Both the position numbers and the translations under genes were made by a program. A stretch of DNA of 64,000 bases from Cunninghamella blakesleeana (lineage: Eukaryota; Mucoromycota; Mucoromycetes; Mucorales; Cunninghamellaceae), in NCBI GenBank assembly GCA_017871115.1, contig JAFCIZ010000005.1:124001-188000 (forward strand), written 5' to 3'. The notes under the pieces were generated by a model that was not told the DNA's origin, made no database searches, and saw nothing but the letters and a program-made list of their open reading frames with translations. Shown here in pieces: positions 46,546 to 59,993 of the stretch (its first letter is position 1; each line of letters starts with the position of its first letter).

Positions 46546-47902
46546 ATGGAATGGGCAATTAAAAAAATACAAGATCTTTGTACATATACCTCTTCAACAT
46601 CTCCTACCCTCATGACCCTACCGCCTATTACAGTCAATACTACTACATTATTAAAAGAAAAACCTATAGTTTCTATCAAATGCTCGTCTTGTACTTTACC
46701 TTGTTCTTCACATACCAATATTCCAACTCATTTAAATATTGATCAATCTCGCCCTTTACATAATACTGTTCCAAGTTATGCTTTACATTTAATTATTTTT
46801 ACTGGTCATACCAGTTGGCCAGGCCATTTAGAAGATGAATCATTTACTGGTGAATTAATCCGTTGTTTAGATCAAAAGAAGAAAAAAGAAAAAAATCCAT
46901 CATCATCATCGCCAACTAACCATCGTAAAAAAGAAAACACATTTCATTTATATGATTATATGAATAATAATACAAAATCAGATCCTTTATCATCAACATT
47001 ATTATCATCATCAAGCCATCAACGTGTGTTGGTAACCAACTCTTCTTTACCTTCCGTCTATTCAACAGGAGCAGGATCTTATGATATTTTATTATTACCC
47101 GATAATGTTATGATTACCAATGTCACAAGGAAAAAAATTAGTATGTTTGTGGATTTTATTTTTGGTCAACCTATTCATTCTACTTTTGATGTACAGCCTT
47201 CTCCTTGGGATCAATTAATCCTTATATGTGGCCATCAAAAAAAAGATAAACGATGTGGTACCATTGGACCTTTGTTACAGCGTTCTTTTGAAAATATCAT
47301 TCAACAACAGCAACAAAATAAGAAATTCCAAACGACGAATCAAAATATTCAAGTTATGTTGGTTAGTCATTTAGGTGGTAAGTTTATACAATATATAAAA
47401 AAAAAAAAGAAAATATAATGGGATAGATGTTTAGTTAAATAATCATAATAAAAAAAAAAAGATGTATATATATGTGTGTATGTGTGAAAAAAGGGTAATT
47501 ACAATAAATGATCAGATAAAAAAAATAACGTTAAATACATTCGATAATTTGTAAGATATAAGTATATGTAAAAAAAAAAAAAAAAGGAAAAGAAAATAGA
47601 TTCTATGGATGACCAATAAAAATTAATATAAAATAAAATGATATATATATGAAGAAGGAATCACTAAAGCTATATATAAAAATATAGGACACGCCTTTGC
47701 TGGTAATGTTGTATTATATACCCACCACGGATTAAGAGCAATATGGTATGGTAGAGTAACACCTTGTCAATGTGAAGATATTATCAATCATTCATTAAAT
47801 AAAGACCAAGTATTACAGCAACATTTACGTGGGATACTACAAGTAGGGGAAGATCGATATGATACACCTCTAACACCTATCCCCTCTTCTTTAGAATGGT
47901 AA
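46546..47902 (+). CDS. Sucrase/ferredoxin-like thioredoxin-fold protein (Apd1/AIM32 type)
   Basis: Exons 46546-47377 and 47688-47902; 1047 nt, 348 aa. N-terminal Cys pair CSSCTLPC, then YALHLIIFTGHTSWPGHLE, a Lys/Ser/Asn-rich insertion, and the C-terminal thioredoxin-like domain: LILICGHQKKDKRCGTIGP, then VSHLGGHAFAGNVVLY across the intron. These are the family signature blocks; the CGH...RCG and SH-GGH elements belong to the [2Fe-2S] binding site of the Apd1/AIM32 family, which links to redox stress tolerance. The last exon ends VTPCQCEDIINHSL and a short tail. The intron (310 nt) is longer than most here. The gene lies 295 bases after FAM72 on the same strand. Confidence 0.87.
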
Positions 47903-47925
47903 TTAGCTATTATAAATTGGTTTCT

Positions 47926-47963
<38 letters not shown>

Positions 47964-49049
47964 CTAAAAAAAATAGTTTATATATATATACTCTGGTTCT
48001 ATTTTTTTATATTTTATTTTTAAGCTTTAATCATTCAAAAAATAAATAAATAAAATAAATAAAACAAATTATCAAATAAGAACATAGATATATATTAAAT
48101 ATTAATAGAATAATACAAATAAATACTTCTACTTGATATTAATAATAATAAAGCAATCAATGAATTTTAAAAAAATTAATGTAATTTGTCATACAGAGGT
48201 GATTTTGTCAAAATAACCTCAAGTTATTTTATTTTAAAGCATACATATAAGGGGAAAGATAATGTTTAATAATAGTTGAGAATGAGAAAGGTCCCTTTCT
48301 TGATTTACTACTTATAATTTAAATATTTATCATTCAATGTTTTTTATACAAAGTAAACAATCAATTAATTTGTTTAAAAAATACAAAATAATATCTACTT
48401 GTTGTTTTTTGTTTTTGTTTAGTTCATTAATAAAAGTAAATATATATCATTAAAACCATTGGTATGTGTATATTATTTTTATTTATTCTTGTTGTTATTT
48501 ATTTAATATATATATATTCTTATTTATTATATACCTATTCACACAAGTATTCACATTAATCATAATGTGTAGATCATTCATGCAAGAAAAAAATAGTGGA
48601 ACCTGGGTTTGAATCACATAGCCTCAGGTTATATTTCTATTCAAATTGCGTTAATAGAAATCATCAAATAAAAAAAAAAATGAATTAGTGTTATCTATAT
48701 TTAATCTCTATCAATAAATTGTATTGTTTTTTTTTTTTTTTCTTTTAAAAAAAAAGAAAAATAGCGTCACTTCATTCATGAATTATTATTTTATAAAACT
48801 TCAGGTAAAAATGTATAATATGACCTTTTTTTTTTCCTTCCAATCACAATTATTTATTTATTTTACTCCATCCTGCATTTAATAAAAAAATAAAATAAAA
48901 AAAACTTAAATAATCAAACCCCAACCGAATGACTCTAATCAAATAGAATATCATTATTTTATTCTCGCACTGATTTAAGAATTACTTTTAAAATGTACAT
49001 GTTTCACAAATTTCATAAGCTTTTCTTATATTTTTATTTATCTGTATGT
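47903..49049. other. Convergent intergenic region
   Basis: About 1.1 kb between the Apd1-like (+) and Pep7-like (-) stop codons. It has a long poly-T tract at 47929-47960, another T/A tract near 48726-48763, and a small hairpin at 48602-48630 (AACCTG/CAGGTT). The hairpin was checked as a tRNA T-arm and not accepted. No gene. Confidence 0.6.
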
Positions 49050-50204
49050 TTATTTTGATATAGTTTGTTTTAATCGATCAATTTCAGTTTGTAATTCATT
49101 TAAACTAATGGTTAAAGTTTTGACTTCATCATATTTTCTATGTTTTTTTGCATCTGATATATATCCTTGTACTAAATTAAATTGTTCTTCATAAATTTGC
49201 AATTGTGATAAAAGTTGTTCCTGTTGTTGCTGTCCGTTCGAATTTATTTTTTTATTCTTTTTTGAAGAGGATGATGTGGTAGTATTAAGGATTCTTGGTA
49301 ACATTTGTAAGGGTAACATATTTTGTTGTAAGTATAAATTAGCAGCTATACATATATTGGATTGTAATCGTTTCATGGATGATGTTTGTGTTGGAAGCGA
49401 TTTAATACTTTTAACTAATGTATCATATAAAGCGAAGTTATCCAATACTGATTTTCTTACAAGGGCCGCTTTTTTAAAAGTTTCATGGTCTTGTTGTACA
49501 ATTTTTTCTTGTCTAATAAATTATATATAAATATAAATAAATTAAATTTTATCTTCCATTTTTCTATTTTTCTATTTTGTTTTTGTTTTTTTATTTTTGT
49601 TGGCCATTACTCTTACTCTAATATTAAAATCATGGAATGAAATTTTGGAAGTAATTTTTCGATATAGTGCCTCGTTACTGTTAATTGATGATATAATTTG
49701 AATATAGGTTGTTTAAGGTTAGATTCTTCATTCTGGATTTTTCTTCTATAAATTTTTTTTAAAAAAAACAGGATTTTTTAATTAAAATATTTTTAATGGG
49801 AAATAAATAAAAAAAATCTTGCACTTTATTTCCATGCCACATTCTTATGGTTTTTTGTCCTTATTTTTTTTTTTTATTACCTAAAAGCCACACGTTTACA
49901 ATCTTGACAGGCTCTTGTATCACCAACTGGTTCCTCATTTATATTATCTTAAACAAACGATATATATACATTTATATTAGATAAATGATTTTTTATCACA
50001 TGTTTACATCTATTATATTTACAATTATATATTTATATATTACCAGTAGACATATTTAAAAATAATGGAATCATACTTGAGCAATGTTTTGCACCACAAA
50101 TAACACGACCACATAATCTGCAATGATGTTTTCGATTTGTTAATGTAAAAGCAGTTCTAATTAAGAATAAAAGATAAAAGAAAAGAAGTAACAACAATAA
50201 ATCA

Positions 50205-50235
<31 letters not shown>

Positions 50236-51814
50236 AAGCTAGATGTATATATATATATATATGTATGTATGAAAAACTTACAAACACAATGGACACTTTT
50301 TAATTCCTTTATCATCTTGCCATTTAGTCACATTTTGTTCTCCATCTATTGATAATTCAATAAAAAAAGGTAAATAAAGATAGCGTATTAATTTTAAGTT
50401 TCATCTCTTTTTCGAATGTATGTTCACTTTATTCCAATTATTATTATTATTATTATTAATATTATTTATATACCTCTATATTTTAATTTCATACTAAGGA
50501 TAGAGTTACTATTACTTGTACTTGACATGTAGGAAGATTTTGGTGACATTGTACCACTGCTAACGCTTAAACCAGATGATGATGCAGAATCTGATTTTTC
50601 AATATTGATAAAACTACTACTACTTGAGTGATTAAGTATTTTTTCAGCATATCCTTTTCCAGAATCAATATTGTAATGTATTCTTGCGAGCTATAGAAAA
50701 AAATAAAAAAAATGAATAAGGTTATTTTTTTTGTGTAATGATAATTAGTATCTTTTTTTTTTTTTTGTTTGTGCGTAACTATTTTCTTATTTTGTATTAT
50801 AAATAAAAAAAGATTTTTCTTTTTTTTAAAAAAAAATTACCTTTTCTAAACGTTTTTCCAATCGATTTGTTTCTAAATAAACTTTATCAATAATTTTAGC
50901 TCTTCGTTGAAGAAAAATAGAAGTTTTATCTCTTATCGCGCCTTGGTGGTTGATATAATCCTCCCTTTCCATAAAACAGTTCCCACATACTTTCGCCCAT
51001 ACACCATTTTCTGGATCATGTTGCGCTTGATTATTTAATTTTATTTCATATTTGGTATGGAAATCACAAAATAAATGACCACACCTAAATACATGAATTT
51101 ATACATGTATGTTAAAAAAAATAAAAAAATGAATATACAAGGGTGATATATCCTATACACACACGTACACGTTCACTATACATTTACCCTATTAACATTT
51201 ATATAATGGGTCTTTTTATTACTATTATTATATTTCTTACTACTTACTTTCTACAGTGCTGTTTTCCATTATTTCCCTTATTTAATATCTTTCCACAACC
51301 TTTAATATAACAAGTGTCATGATTTGATTCATGTTGCCAATGATTCCTTGTAACATTATCTATATAGCGTTCCGTTTCACATACAAAATAGTCCGGTAAC
51401 TCCGTTTGTGTTAATTGTTGAATCTGCGATAAAAATGTAGTTGATTGATCGAGTGCTGTAAATGATTTAAAAGAAGAAATAGGTGATGAAGAAGTTGAAG
51501 TGGAAGGTTGTTTTATAAGTGTTGTTTGAACTTTTTTTTGTGCTTGTTTAAACCAAGATAATAAAGCTCCTTTTGTATCTTCTTCACTATGTACGGTATC
51601 TATATGCTAATATTAATAATAACAACAATATATTTATATATATATGCGTCAGCCATTTATTTTTAAATAATAATTATAATATTTTATAATTAAATACTGT
51701 ATTATTTTATTATTATTTTACCACATTTAATGCTTGAAGAGATGCACAAGCCTGCTGGCAGATGGGGCAAACAATACCCTGATTTGGAACGTAGTCCTCA
51801 TAATTATATGACAT
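49050..51814 (-). CDS. Vac1/Pep7-type endosomal fusion protein (C2H2 + double FYVE + Rab-binding)
   Basis: Nine exons: 51814-51722, 51606-51248, 51084-50841, 50690-50474, 50345-50282, 50156-50044, 49947-49881, 49745-49617 and 49512-49050. Total 1656 nt, 551 aa; yeast Vac1 has 515. A C2H2 finger at residues 16-37 (C-x2-C-x12-H-x4-H) spans intron 1. FYVE-type domain 1 (KGCGKILN, GKQHCRKCGHLFC, KVCGNC) is at about 138-200. A coiled-coil and Ser-rich linker follows. FYVE 2 (CPLCLTAF, RKHHCRLCGRVIC, ACQDC) is at about 290-350. The C-terminal helical region ends in a Leu/Glu heptad segment like the Rab5/Vps21-binding domain of Pep7 and rabenosyn-5. It tethers PI3P-positive endosomal membranes for SNARE-mediated fusion. 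The basic RKHHCR patch for PI3P is intact in FYVE 2. Confidence 0.92.
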
Positions 51815-52303
51815 AAATTGATTTATATATTGTTATATTTGTGGGAAAAGAATGGCCTAAATATATTTTGGGGACTTTGGCCAATAAAAAGTGAATTATA
51901 AGCGTACCTTAAAGAAATAAAATAATAAAATAATAAAAAAAAAGGTGGGGGAGAGAGGGAAAAAAAATGAAATTGGAAAAAAAATCGCTAACCTTAAAAA
52001 GTATTCGAGATGGTCGGCCGGCTGGGGTTAAAAATCAGATAAACCCTGATAAAATTTTAATACTTTTTTTTATTTAAAGAGAAAATCACATTTATAAAGT
52101 ATAAGAAAAAGAAAAAAGGAAGTCGACTTTTAATTAAACTTTCTTTTTCTTTTTTCTTTCTTTTTTTTTCTCTTTCTTCCCATACCTATATTTTTATTAT
52201 TGTCAATTTTTATGTAAAATTATATCTTCTTTTTTTTAAACATCAATATCATACGCTCCTTTAATAACCAGTACAATCAGACAATCAAATAAATAAATAA
52301 TTA
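51815..52303. promoter_or_regulatory. Divergent promoter between Pep7-like and 7TM genes
   Basis: Bidirectional intergenic region of 489 bases. It contains a CCAAT sequence (GGCCAATAAAAAG, about 51879-51891), a GC-rich spot GGTCGGCCGGCTGGGG near 52011 and pyrimidine-rich sequence before the 7TM start codon. Confidence 0.55.
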
Positions 52304-53482
52304 ATGGAATATTCAAGCGGTTCAAGTGATGGTGATCCAACTTTTTGGAGATTATGTGATGGGAATAATAAATGCTATTGTGATTTTAGAGTACGTATGA
52401 TTATTATTAAAGAAAAAATAAATGGATGATGATCATTTGTTCATGATTCTTTTTCTTTTTCTTTTTTTAATAGTTAACGATTACACATTGTGAGCAAAGT
52501 AAAGCATTATATGACTTAAATATCGTTGATATAGTATGGAGCGGATTAGCTACACTTATTGGTAAGATCTGAAAGACAATAAAAAAAATTTTTTTAACTT
52601 TTGTACTAAACCATTTTCAATTTTTTAATTAAACTTTTTTATTTTTTTTTTCATTCATTCGTTTGCTGTTAATAATAATATAAAAAGCTGTTGCTATATT
52701 ATATTGGCGTATTAAATATCGAAATCAACAATTTTTTGACTTTTCAGGGAAATATCCTCGACCTAAACCAATAGAAAGTATGGGTTTCTTTGGTGTGTTG
52801 TTTAATCTTGGTAAATATATATATATATATATATGTATATCTTTATTATTAAATTACATATTAAAAAAATAACGCATTTTATTTTTAAACGGCGTAACTG
52901 ATATTTAACTTTAATTTTTATTGTTTTATTAAAAAAAAAAAAATCTTTTATTTTTTTTCTCTTCAAAAAAGCTCGAATTATTCATGCTAGTGTTTTAATT
53001 ACCGATGTTGCTAGAAATCCTTATTTTCGAGCCATCATGTTTGAATTGCCTTGGGAATTTGGTATATCTGCTTTATCTTGCTATTTATTTGGTGTCGTTT
53101 ATACCTTAAATAATGTAAGTTGACATTCATATATTCTTTTAATACTTTATATATTATTCTAAGTCTTGTACTAATTCATTTCATTTTATTATTTAAATAT
53201 AGACTACATCAACGGTAAAATAATTATCACGATTATTATATAATTTAAGGGGAAGGGGATGGAGGAAAAATAAATTATTAACTTTATATAATTAATTTTT
53301 AAATAGACAAATCGAAACATTTTTACAGAATGGGTGAAATCACAAAAAAATGTTGATGTTATATGTATAGTTATGACGCTTTTACCATTTGTTACTATTA
53401 ATGTAAATTTTTGTTTTTTAAAAAAAAGAAATAATTTTTTCAGTAATCATCATAAATTAATTTTATATTTTATATTTTATTT

Positions 53483-53513
<31 letters not shown>

Positions 53514-54701
53514 ATAGCCTTTAGCTGCTGTTTCAGCTTATTACGCACAACAAGGTGACACAGTCAAAGCAACCATTTGGACAGATGCACTTTATAGTCT
53601 ATGGATTACCTATACATTTGTTTTAGGTAGTTTAATATTGTTTGCTGGTGTTCGGTTATTAAATTTATTAAAGGCTCATTTAATGACTCAAGGTATGCAG
53701 ATGAATGCGAATAAAATAAGACTTGGTGCAACAAAGGTAAAAATTTATTATGCATTCTATTTATTTATATTTAGAACTTTTTTATAATCATATTTATTTA
53801 TTATTTACCCACTTATTTATGTTATATAGTTAAAAATCATTGTTGGGATTGCATGTTTTTGTTTATGGGCTTTTACTATTATGATTATTATTTATGTTAC
53901 TTCAAGATATAATATCATCGCAAGCCCAAGTTATTCTATCGGTTTAGCTTGTATGGCATTATTTAATGGCCCATTAGCAACCTCAATTGTAGAAATAGCT
54001 CTATTATTAAAGTATGTATCCGAAATAATAATAATAATAGTAATATCGATATTCCTTTATATTTTAGTTATTGTAAGTATTTTTCTCTAACTTTATTTTA
54101 TTTTTGTCAAAAAAAAAAAAAAAAAAATAGTATTGATTTCTTAAAAGGGCTTGAGAACTTATCATTTGGTACATCTGGTGATTCACAATCCAAAACATCC
54201 AAATTAAACACTCAAAGTAGGAAAGCAAGCCAATTTTCTGAATTAAATTCACAAGAATTAACAAGTATGAATACAGTTACTCAAACCGAACAATGGAATA
54301 GCTATTTCAAAGATAGTAATGCTAAAGTGAAAACCTATAATCAATATGAAAATGGTAATCCATTGGAAAGAAAACATAGCCAATTAGGTCATTCATTATC
54401 GTCTTATGCCATGAACGATTTACCTACACCAAGTTCCGTTCAAACCATGGTCGCTTCCGATAATGATGATACTGGATATCAAAACAATATATCAAAAGTG
54501 GAAGAAGAACAATTTTATTATAATTCTATGACTAATCAAGTAAGGCGGCCACCTCAAAGTCATTCTAATTACAATTATACGACGAATCAGCACCCATTTG
54601 AACGTAGAGTGGATGGGAATGATTCAATTTCTTCGGAAATATTGGATAATGCAAGCCTTTCCAATGCCCATTTGGTTGATCCAGAACAAAATAGACGCTG
54701 A
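52304..54701 (+). CDS. Seven-transmembrane protein of unknown family
   Basis: Exons 52304-52390, 52474-52561, 52688-52810, 52972-53114, 53203-53214 (12 nt), 53307-53402, 53518-53736, 53830-54011 and 54131-54701; 1521 nt, 506 aa. Seven hydrophobic segments are visible: IVDIVWSGLATLIG, FFGVLFNLG-ARIIHAS, FGISALSCYLFGVVY, ICIVMTLLPFVTIN-PLAAVSA, LYSLWITYTFVLGSLILFAG, IIVGIACFCLWAFTIMIII and IGLACMALFNGPLATS. A short Cys-containing N-terminus (CDGNNKCYCDF) precedes them and a 190-residue Ser/Asn-rich hydrophilic tail follows. The topology fits a GPCR-like or TOM1/THH1-like receptor, but no ligand or G-protein motif is recognised. The micro-exon adds four residues in frame and might be skipped. 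Confidence 0.78.
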
Positions 54702-55499
54702 TTTATTACTGTTTTTAACGTTTTACCTAATTATTTATTAATTTTTTCTTATATATATTTATATATACATAACTGTGTGTACATAGTCACGTATATTAAA
54801 CAAATTCATATATTTATTTACTCATTTTAATTTATACGATATATTATTTTTATTTTTATTACGTTATTATTATATTATTATAATTATTCCTTACTTGCCT
54901 TTTATATGTAATTACTTTATTATTAATTGTTGCTATTGTACTTTGCTTATTTATATCTATTTAATACACTATATTATACTACTTTATACTAAAAAAAAAT
55001 AAAAATAAAAGAAATAATAAATTGATTTAGATATTGTTATTTTATTCACTATTTATTTTACTCATTAATGTTTTATTTTTTTTAGAAAAAAAATAAAAAA
55101 GAATTTGATAGTGACTTCATCCGTAGATCAGATAAATTTATCAAATAAGATATTTTCTGGTTAGATTTTATGGGTCGATCTCAAGTACCGATATGTTTAT
55201 TTAAAATTCAGAATAAAGTTAATCTTTGTTATAGTATTTTTTTAGTTTTTTAAATATCGAAATATTCTAACAATTTGATTTTTTTTATCAACATTCTACT
55301 CAGAATAAAAAGACAAAAAAGGTAAACAAACACTTGATGATTTTACGACTTGTATGCACTTTATGAATAAAATAGGTACTCCTTAAAAGCATATATTAAT
55401 AAAAAATTTACCTTTTTTTTATTCCTGTTTCTTTTCTTTTTCATTTATTTTCATTTATTCAAAAAAAATAAAAATAAAAAACATAGTTATTATAAAAAA
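54702..55499. other. Intergenic spacer
   Basis: 3' flank of the 7TM gene and promoter of the secreted-protein gene. AT-rich, with no exon or repeat worth naming. Confidence 0.6.
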
Positions 55500-55922
55500 A
55501 TGTTTTCAAAATTATTATTGTGTTTATTAGCTTTCACTGTATTCACTCTTGCCTTAACTTTTCCAGCCACAATAAAACCTGTAACTTCAAAAAATAATTA
55601 CTTAGCTATTGACGACAAACTTGGTAGTCCTGTCCATATTAAATCAGAACATTATACTTGGGATGCCACTAAACTTGGTGGTGAAAAATATACATTCCAA
55701 AGTCAAAAGACGGGAGCCTATGCTTCAGTAAAAAATGATCAAATCATTACTGCGAAAGAAAAAGATGCTAACGCCGTTTTTTTGATAAAACCTAGTAGTC
55801 AAGGTTATTTTATAACAACACCAGAAGGAAATAAAGCATGGACTATCGACAATGCCTCCAATACTATTAAATTTTTACCTATTGAAGAAGGTAAAAATCA
55901 ACACTTTGCTTTGAATCAATAA
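55500..55922 (+). CDS. Small secreted protein, possibly beta-trefoil
   Basis: Single exon, 140 aa. The N-terminus is a clear signal peptide (basic MFSK, then the hydrophobic LLLCLLAFTVFTLALTF, cleavage around residue 20-23). The mature 118 residues lack Cys and alternate short strands with turns: NYLAIDD, YTFQSQKTGAYAS, AVFLIKPSSQGYFITTP and HFALN. The recurring hydrophobic-x-hydrophobic pattern with Gly turns suggests a beta-trefoil or lectin-like fold; this is inference. Intronless and rich in good codons (AAA, GAA, ACT), which may mean high expression. It could be a cell-wall or environment-facing protein. No known family recognised. Confidence 0.75.
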   Translation: MFSKLLLCLLAFTVFTLALTFPATIKPVTSKNNYLAIDDKLGSPVHIKSEHYTWDATKLGGEKYTFQSQKTGAYASVKNDQIITAKEKDANAVFLIKPSSQGYFITTPEGNKAWTIDNASNTIKFLPIEEGKNQHFALNQ

Positions 55923-56220
55923 AACACCCTGTTATATTTATCATTATTGCTATTATTACTATTATTAATATTAATCAAATTAAGAGCGAAAACTATATAA
56001 TTTATTACTATGTTTTTATGGATTATTTTGTGTTTTAAATATACTTATATAAATATATATCAATTAGCTACACTGTTTAAATAAAATGTTATTTTATTAT
56101 TAAAAGCAAATTTTTAAACTCAAAATATATATATATATATATATATATATTTAATTCTAGTCAGTTTTTTTCGCTCCCCTTTTCATTCTCAATTTTTTCA
56201 ATTTTATTAAAAAAATAACT

Positions 56221-56495
56221 ATGCCAGTAAAACGAACATCTATGTATATAACAAAGTACTATAGCATAAGAAATATAATATAAATATTCCAGAGTCTACA
56301 ACTTACTCTATTATTCCATTCTTTAACTCCCACCATTTTTTTTTATATCTTTTATCTCTTATTTTTATCATTATATAAAGTAAATCCAAAACCAATACAA
56401 CATCAATAGAAGATGGTAGTGATGAACTAGAACAATTTCAATCTCAATTAAATAAAATGGATGGATTATCTACAAAATTGGTAAAGTATTATATA

Positions 56496-56532
<37 letters not shown>

Positions 56533-59388
56533 CAGTCCATAGGATGTTTTTCATTATTGATCATATATATAAATTATTTTATATAATGAATATCACGACC
56601 CTCCTCAGGTAGGTATTCTTGATTCGTTTGATGCTCGACTTTTAAAATTAGAAGCATCTATATTACCAATACATAAATCCACACAAAATTTAACGCGACT
56701 AGCTAACAGTAAATATAAAATAATATTGAAATAAAGAAATAACTAAAAGTAATAATAGTAAAAAAGAATAATTGGATCACCAACTTCCATTTTCACTCTT
56801 TTTCCTACCTCTTTTCTTTTTTGCTTTGCAAATATAGATATCGATGCAACTTTGGCGGCTACAGATGATATTGTACAATGTTTAAATTTACCAAGTAAAG
56901 AGGAAAGTTTTATATTAAAAGGGTAAGTTTTTGGTTTTGAGATAGTGTTTTTAGTTTTCAAGATCTAATATTTAAAAAGTTTGGTTTATTTATTTATTTA
57001 TTTTTACCTTTTTTTTATTTTTTAATTTATATAGTCCTGATGAGAATGATATTCTTCCTTATTTAAAGGCCATGGGACGATTAAAAGATGCTGTTGATAC
57101 TGTTGAAAAGAATCAATTAAAATCATGTGATCAAGTTACATATAAAACGGTAATGTTTATATATTTGAATAATGCATTAATTACATAAATTTACAAATAA
57201 CCTATTTACATAACTGTTTATTTATTTATTTATATCTTTTACTTATATACAATAGAAACAGCTACTTAAAGCTGGAATGCTGCATTTAGAAACATTATTC
57301 CGTAAATGGTTATCGGCTGTCAGTTCACCTGTAGATATCCATACAATTCTAGACACTGGTAAAATATAAACATAAGATTTATTTTTATTCTACTTTTTGT
57401 TTTTAAAAAAGGGAAGAAGAAAAAATAGATTCATTATCATATTTATTTATATACTTACTTTTTTATATTAATAGATGAAATCATGCCATCATCTAATGCA
57501 ATGAAACAATTATCACAACTTGCTACCTATATATCCACATCTGTTAATGAAATTGGATATACCGTAGACTTTACTAAGCCTTATGGGGAAATTCGATCTG
57601 TTTATATGCAAAAATCTTTAACACCTTTATCACAATCTGTTCAACTTTCCGAAAAGCACCAAGGTATTTCTTATGAAAAAGGATCTAGCGAATTTTTAAA
57701 ATATATGGAGTGCTTCGTGAAAATGATCAAGGTAACTATGACATTTATATTGAATTAAAAAGAGGAAAACAAAAATAAAATAAAATACATGAATGAATGC
57801 ATAAATGATTAATATAAATATAATGTTTGTATTTATATATTTATATAGTCAGAATGGGCTTTCTCTAAAAAAATTCTCTTTGGTGACTCACAACGAACCG
57901 CAGCACTTAAGCTTACTATTAGTACGTCATTAACAGAATTTGTTGCAGCTGGAAAACAATTAATTACTATAGCAAAACGGTTATCATACAGTGAATCTGT
58001 TTATGTATTTGATATCTTGGAAAAATATGAACGTGATTGTATTAAAACATTACAACCGATTTTAGAACATGAATTGGAATTACCTGAATTATCCGATCTT
58101 ATCCAATTAGTGATCAACACTGCCATCAAAACATTTTGTGATTTTATGGATGATGTGAAAGGAAAACGTGAAATTAATGCTATTGTTAACCTCAGTACTG
58201 ATGGTACAGTTAATGAAATGACAAGTAATGTAAGTGATTTATTTTTTATTATAAATCATTATATTATATATTATATATAATATTTATAGTTAAATATACT
58301 GACATCGAATCTTTCATTTTATTTTATTGTTTTATAATAATAATAATAATTAAAATATATATATTCGATAGGCATTAAATTACTTGAAAAGATTATTCTT
58401 ATGGAGAGACATGGTAGAACCATTATTAATTGCTATTGGAGATGGAGGATGGAATTCACAGCCTAGTTTATTAGCCAATAAAAACATTTCTTTTGAAAAA
58501 TTAACGTTTGGAACGGAATCAGCTTTGGGAACAGCCTTACTACAAAAATTTTTAATTGATGCGTTGGATCAATTATGTATTTCACTACAAACTAAATCAA
58601 GGGGATATAAAAAGCCAACATTAGTTACCATCTTTTTATTGAACAACTACAACTATATCCTGAGACAATTAAGATCACCACCTTTGAATGCCTTATTTGA
58701 TGAAGCTACTGAAATGAAATTTGGAAAATTGGTTAAAAAACAATTAGATGCTTACCAAGAGTCCTGGAAACCATGTGTCGAAAATTTAATGGATGTAACT
58801 TATGTACGTGGAGGCGCAATTAAAAATGCTTTAACTCACGCTGATAAACAAATGATTAAAGATAAATTTAAGGTAACCATACAAAATAAGGAAATATTTT
58901 ATTTTTGTTTTTTTTTGCTCAGCATTTTTTTATTATTATTTTGTCACTCATTTTATCACTTATTTTATTTCTATTACTATTATTATTTATATATATATAG
59001 AACTTTAATATGGAGTTTGATGATATTTGGAAAACACAAACGGCCTATGCTATTCCTGATCCCGAGCTACGTAATCAAGTTATTCGTGATGTAAAAAATG
59101 TTATTGTCCCTATGTATGGTCGATTTTTGGACAAGTAAGTTATGATCCTTTTTTTTATTTTTATTTTGAAAAAACAAAAAAAAAATTGTAATATTTAGTC
59201 ACTGTTACTCACTTTATTTAAAAATGTGTTACTTTATTTATTTTTATTAAAATTAACATTATTATTACTATTATTATTATTTTAGATATCAAAGTACTGA
59301 ATTCACCAAGAATCCAACCAAATATATTAAATACGATAAAGAAAAGTTGGAAAGAATGATTAATCACTTATTTGAACCTACAGCTTAG
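56221..59388 (+). CDS. EXO70: Exocyst complex subunit Exo70
   Basis: Eleven exons: 56221-56243, 56381-56480, 56609-56708, 56838-56922, 57035-57149, 57256-57358, 57475-57731, 57849-58229, 58372-58872, 59001-59134 and 59286-59388. Total 1902 nt, 633 aa (yeast Exo70: 623). The all-helical Exo70 body is recognised from the N-terminal coiled coil, through YLKAMGRLKDAVDTVEKNQL and STSVNEIGYTVDFTKPYGEI, to the C-terminal block with VTIFLLNNYNYILRQLRSP, MIKDKFKNFNMEFDDIW and VPMYGRFLDKYQ. Exo70 binds PI(4,5)P2 and Rho/Cdc42 and positions the exocyst at growing tips. The 23-nt first exon (MPVKRTSI) is the least certain; it gives the only ATG in frame with exon 2. Confidence 0.92.
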
Positions 59389-59993
59389 TATACACTTTTA
59401 ATATCGATTTTACCCCCTCTCTCTTTCCATCTCTTTAATTTTATTTTGTTTAATATCCACCTATATAATATATCTTACTATTTTTTTTTTTTTTGGTTTG
59501 ATTTAAAGAAAATATTCCAAAGTAGTTAATAAAAAAAAACATACGTAAATAATATTAAATTTTATCAGAATTATCAATTACTAGTTTTTTTTAAAAAAAT
59601 TTATTTGGTCGATTTTTATATTAATATATAAAAATAAAAAGATAAAAAAAAATAATAATGGCACTAATATTAAATATATATATTTTTTTTTAAAAAAAAA
59701 AAAGAGATAAAGTGATAACTATAATATTATAGTATAATAAAAAATAATAATATTAATAAGTAGATAATAATAAAATATATAGTAAATAGAAAGGGATAAT
59801 AATAAAAAAATTGTAATTAATAAATAATATAGATATATATATATATATATATATTTAAAATAATAATAAAATAATAAAAATAATAGCAGTATATCCTTTT
59901 TTTTTTTGTTTTATGTTGATTATTCTTTTTTTATTCTTTTCCTTTTTTTCTTTTTTTTTTGTTGCTGTTGCTGTTGTTATATAATATCAATAA
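59389..59993. other. Convergent intergenic spacer
   Basis: Between Exo70 (+) and the Ser/Asn-rich gene (-). It contains T-run/A-run tracts at about 59585-59600 and 59681-59704 and a TA microsatellite (59838-59854). No gene. Confidence 0.6.

Noticed and set aside
48590..48640. tRNA-like T-arm (GTGATTCAAACCCAGG) followed by T-rich sequence on the minus strand
   Set aside because: The stem does not pair as a T-arm and no matching acceptor, D-arm or anticodon arm is found upstream. It is only a 6-bp hairpin.
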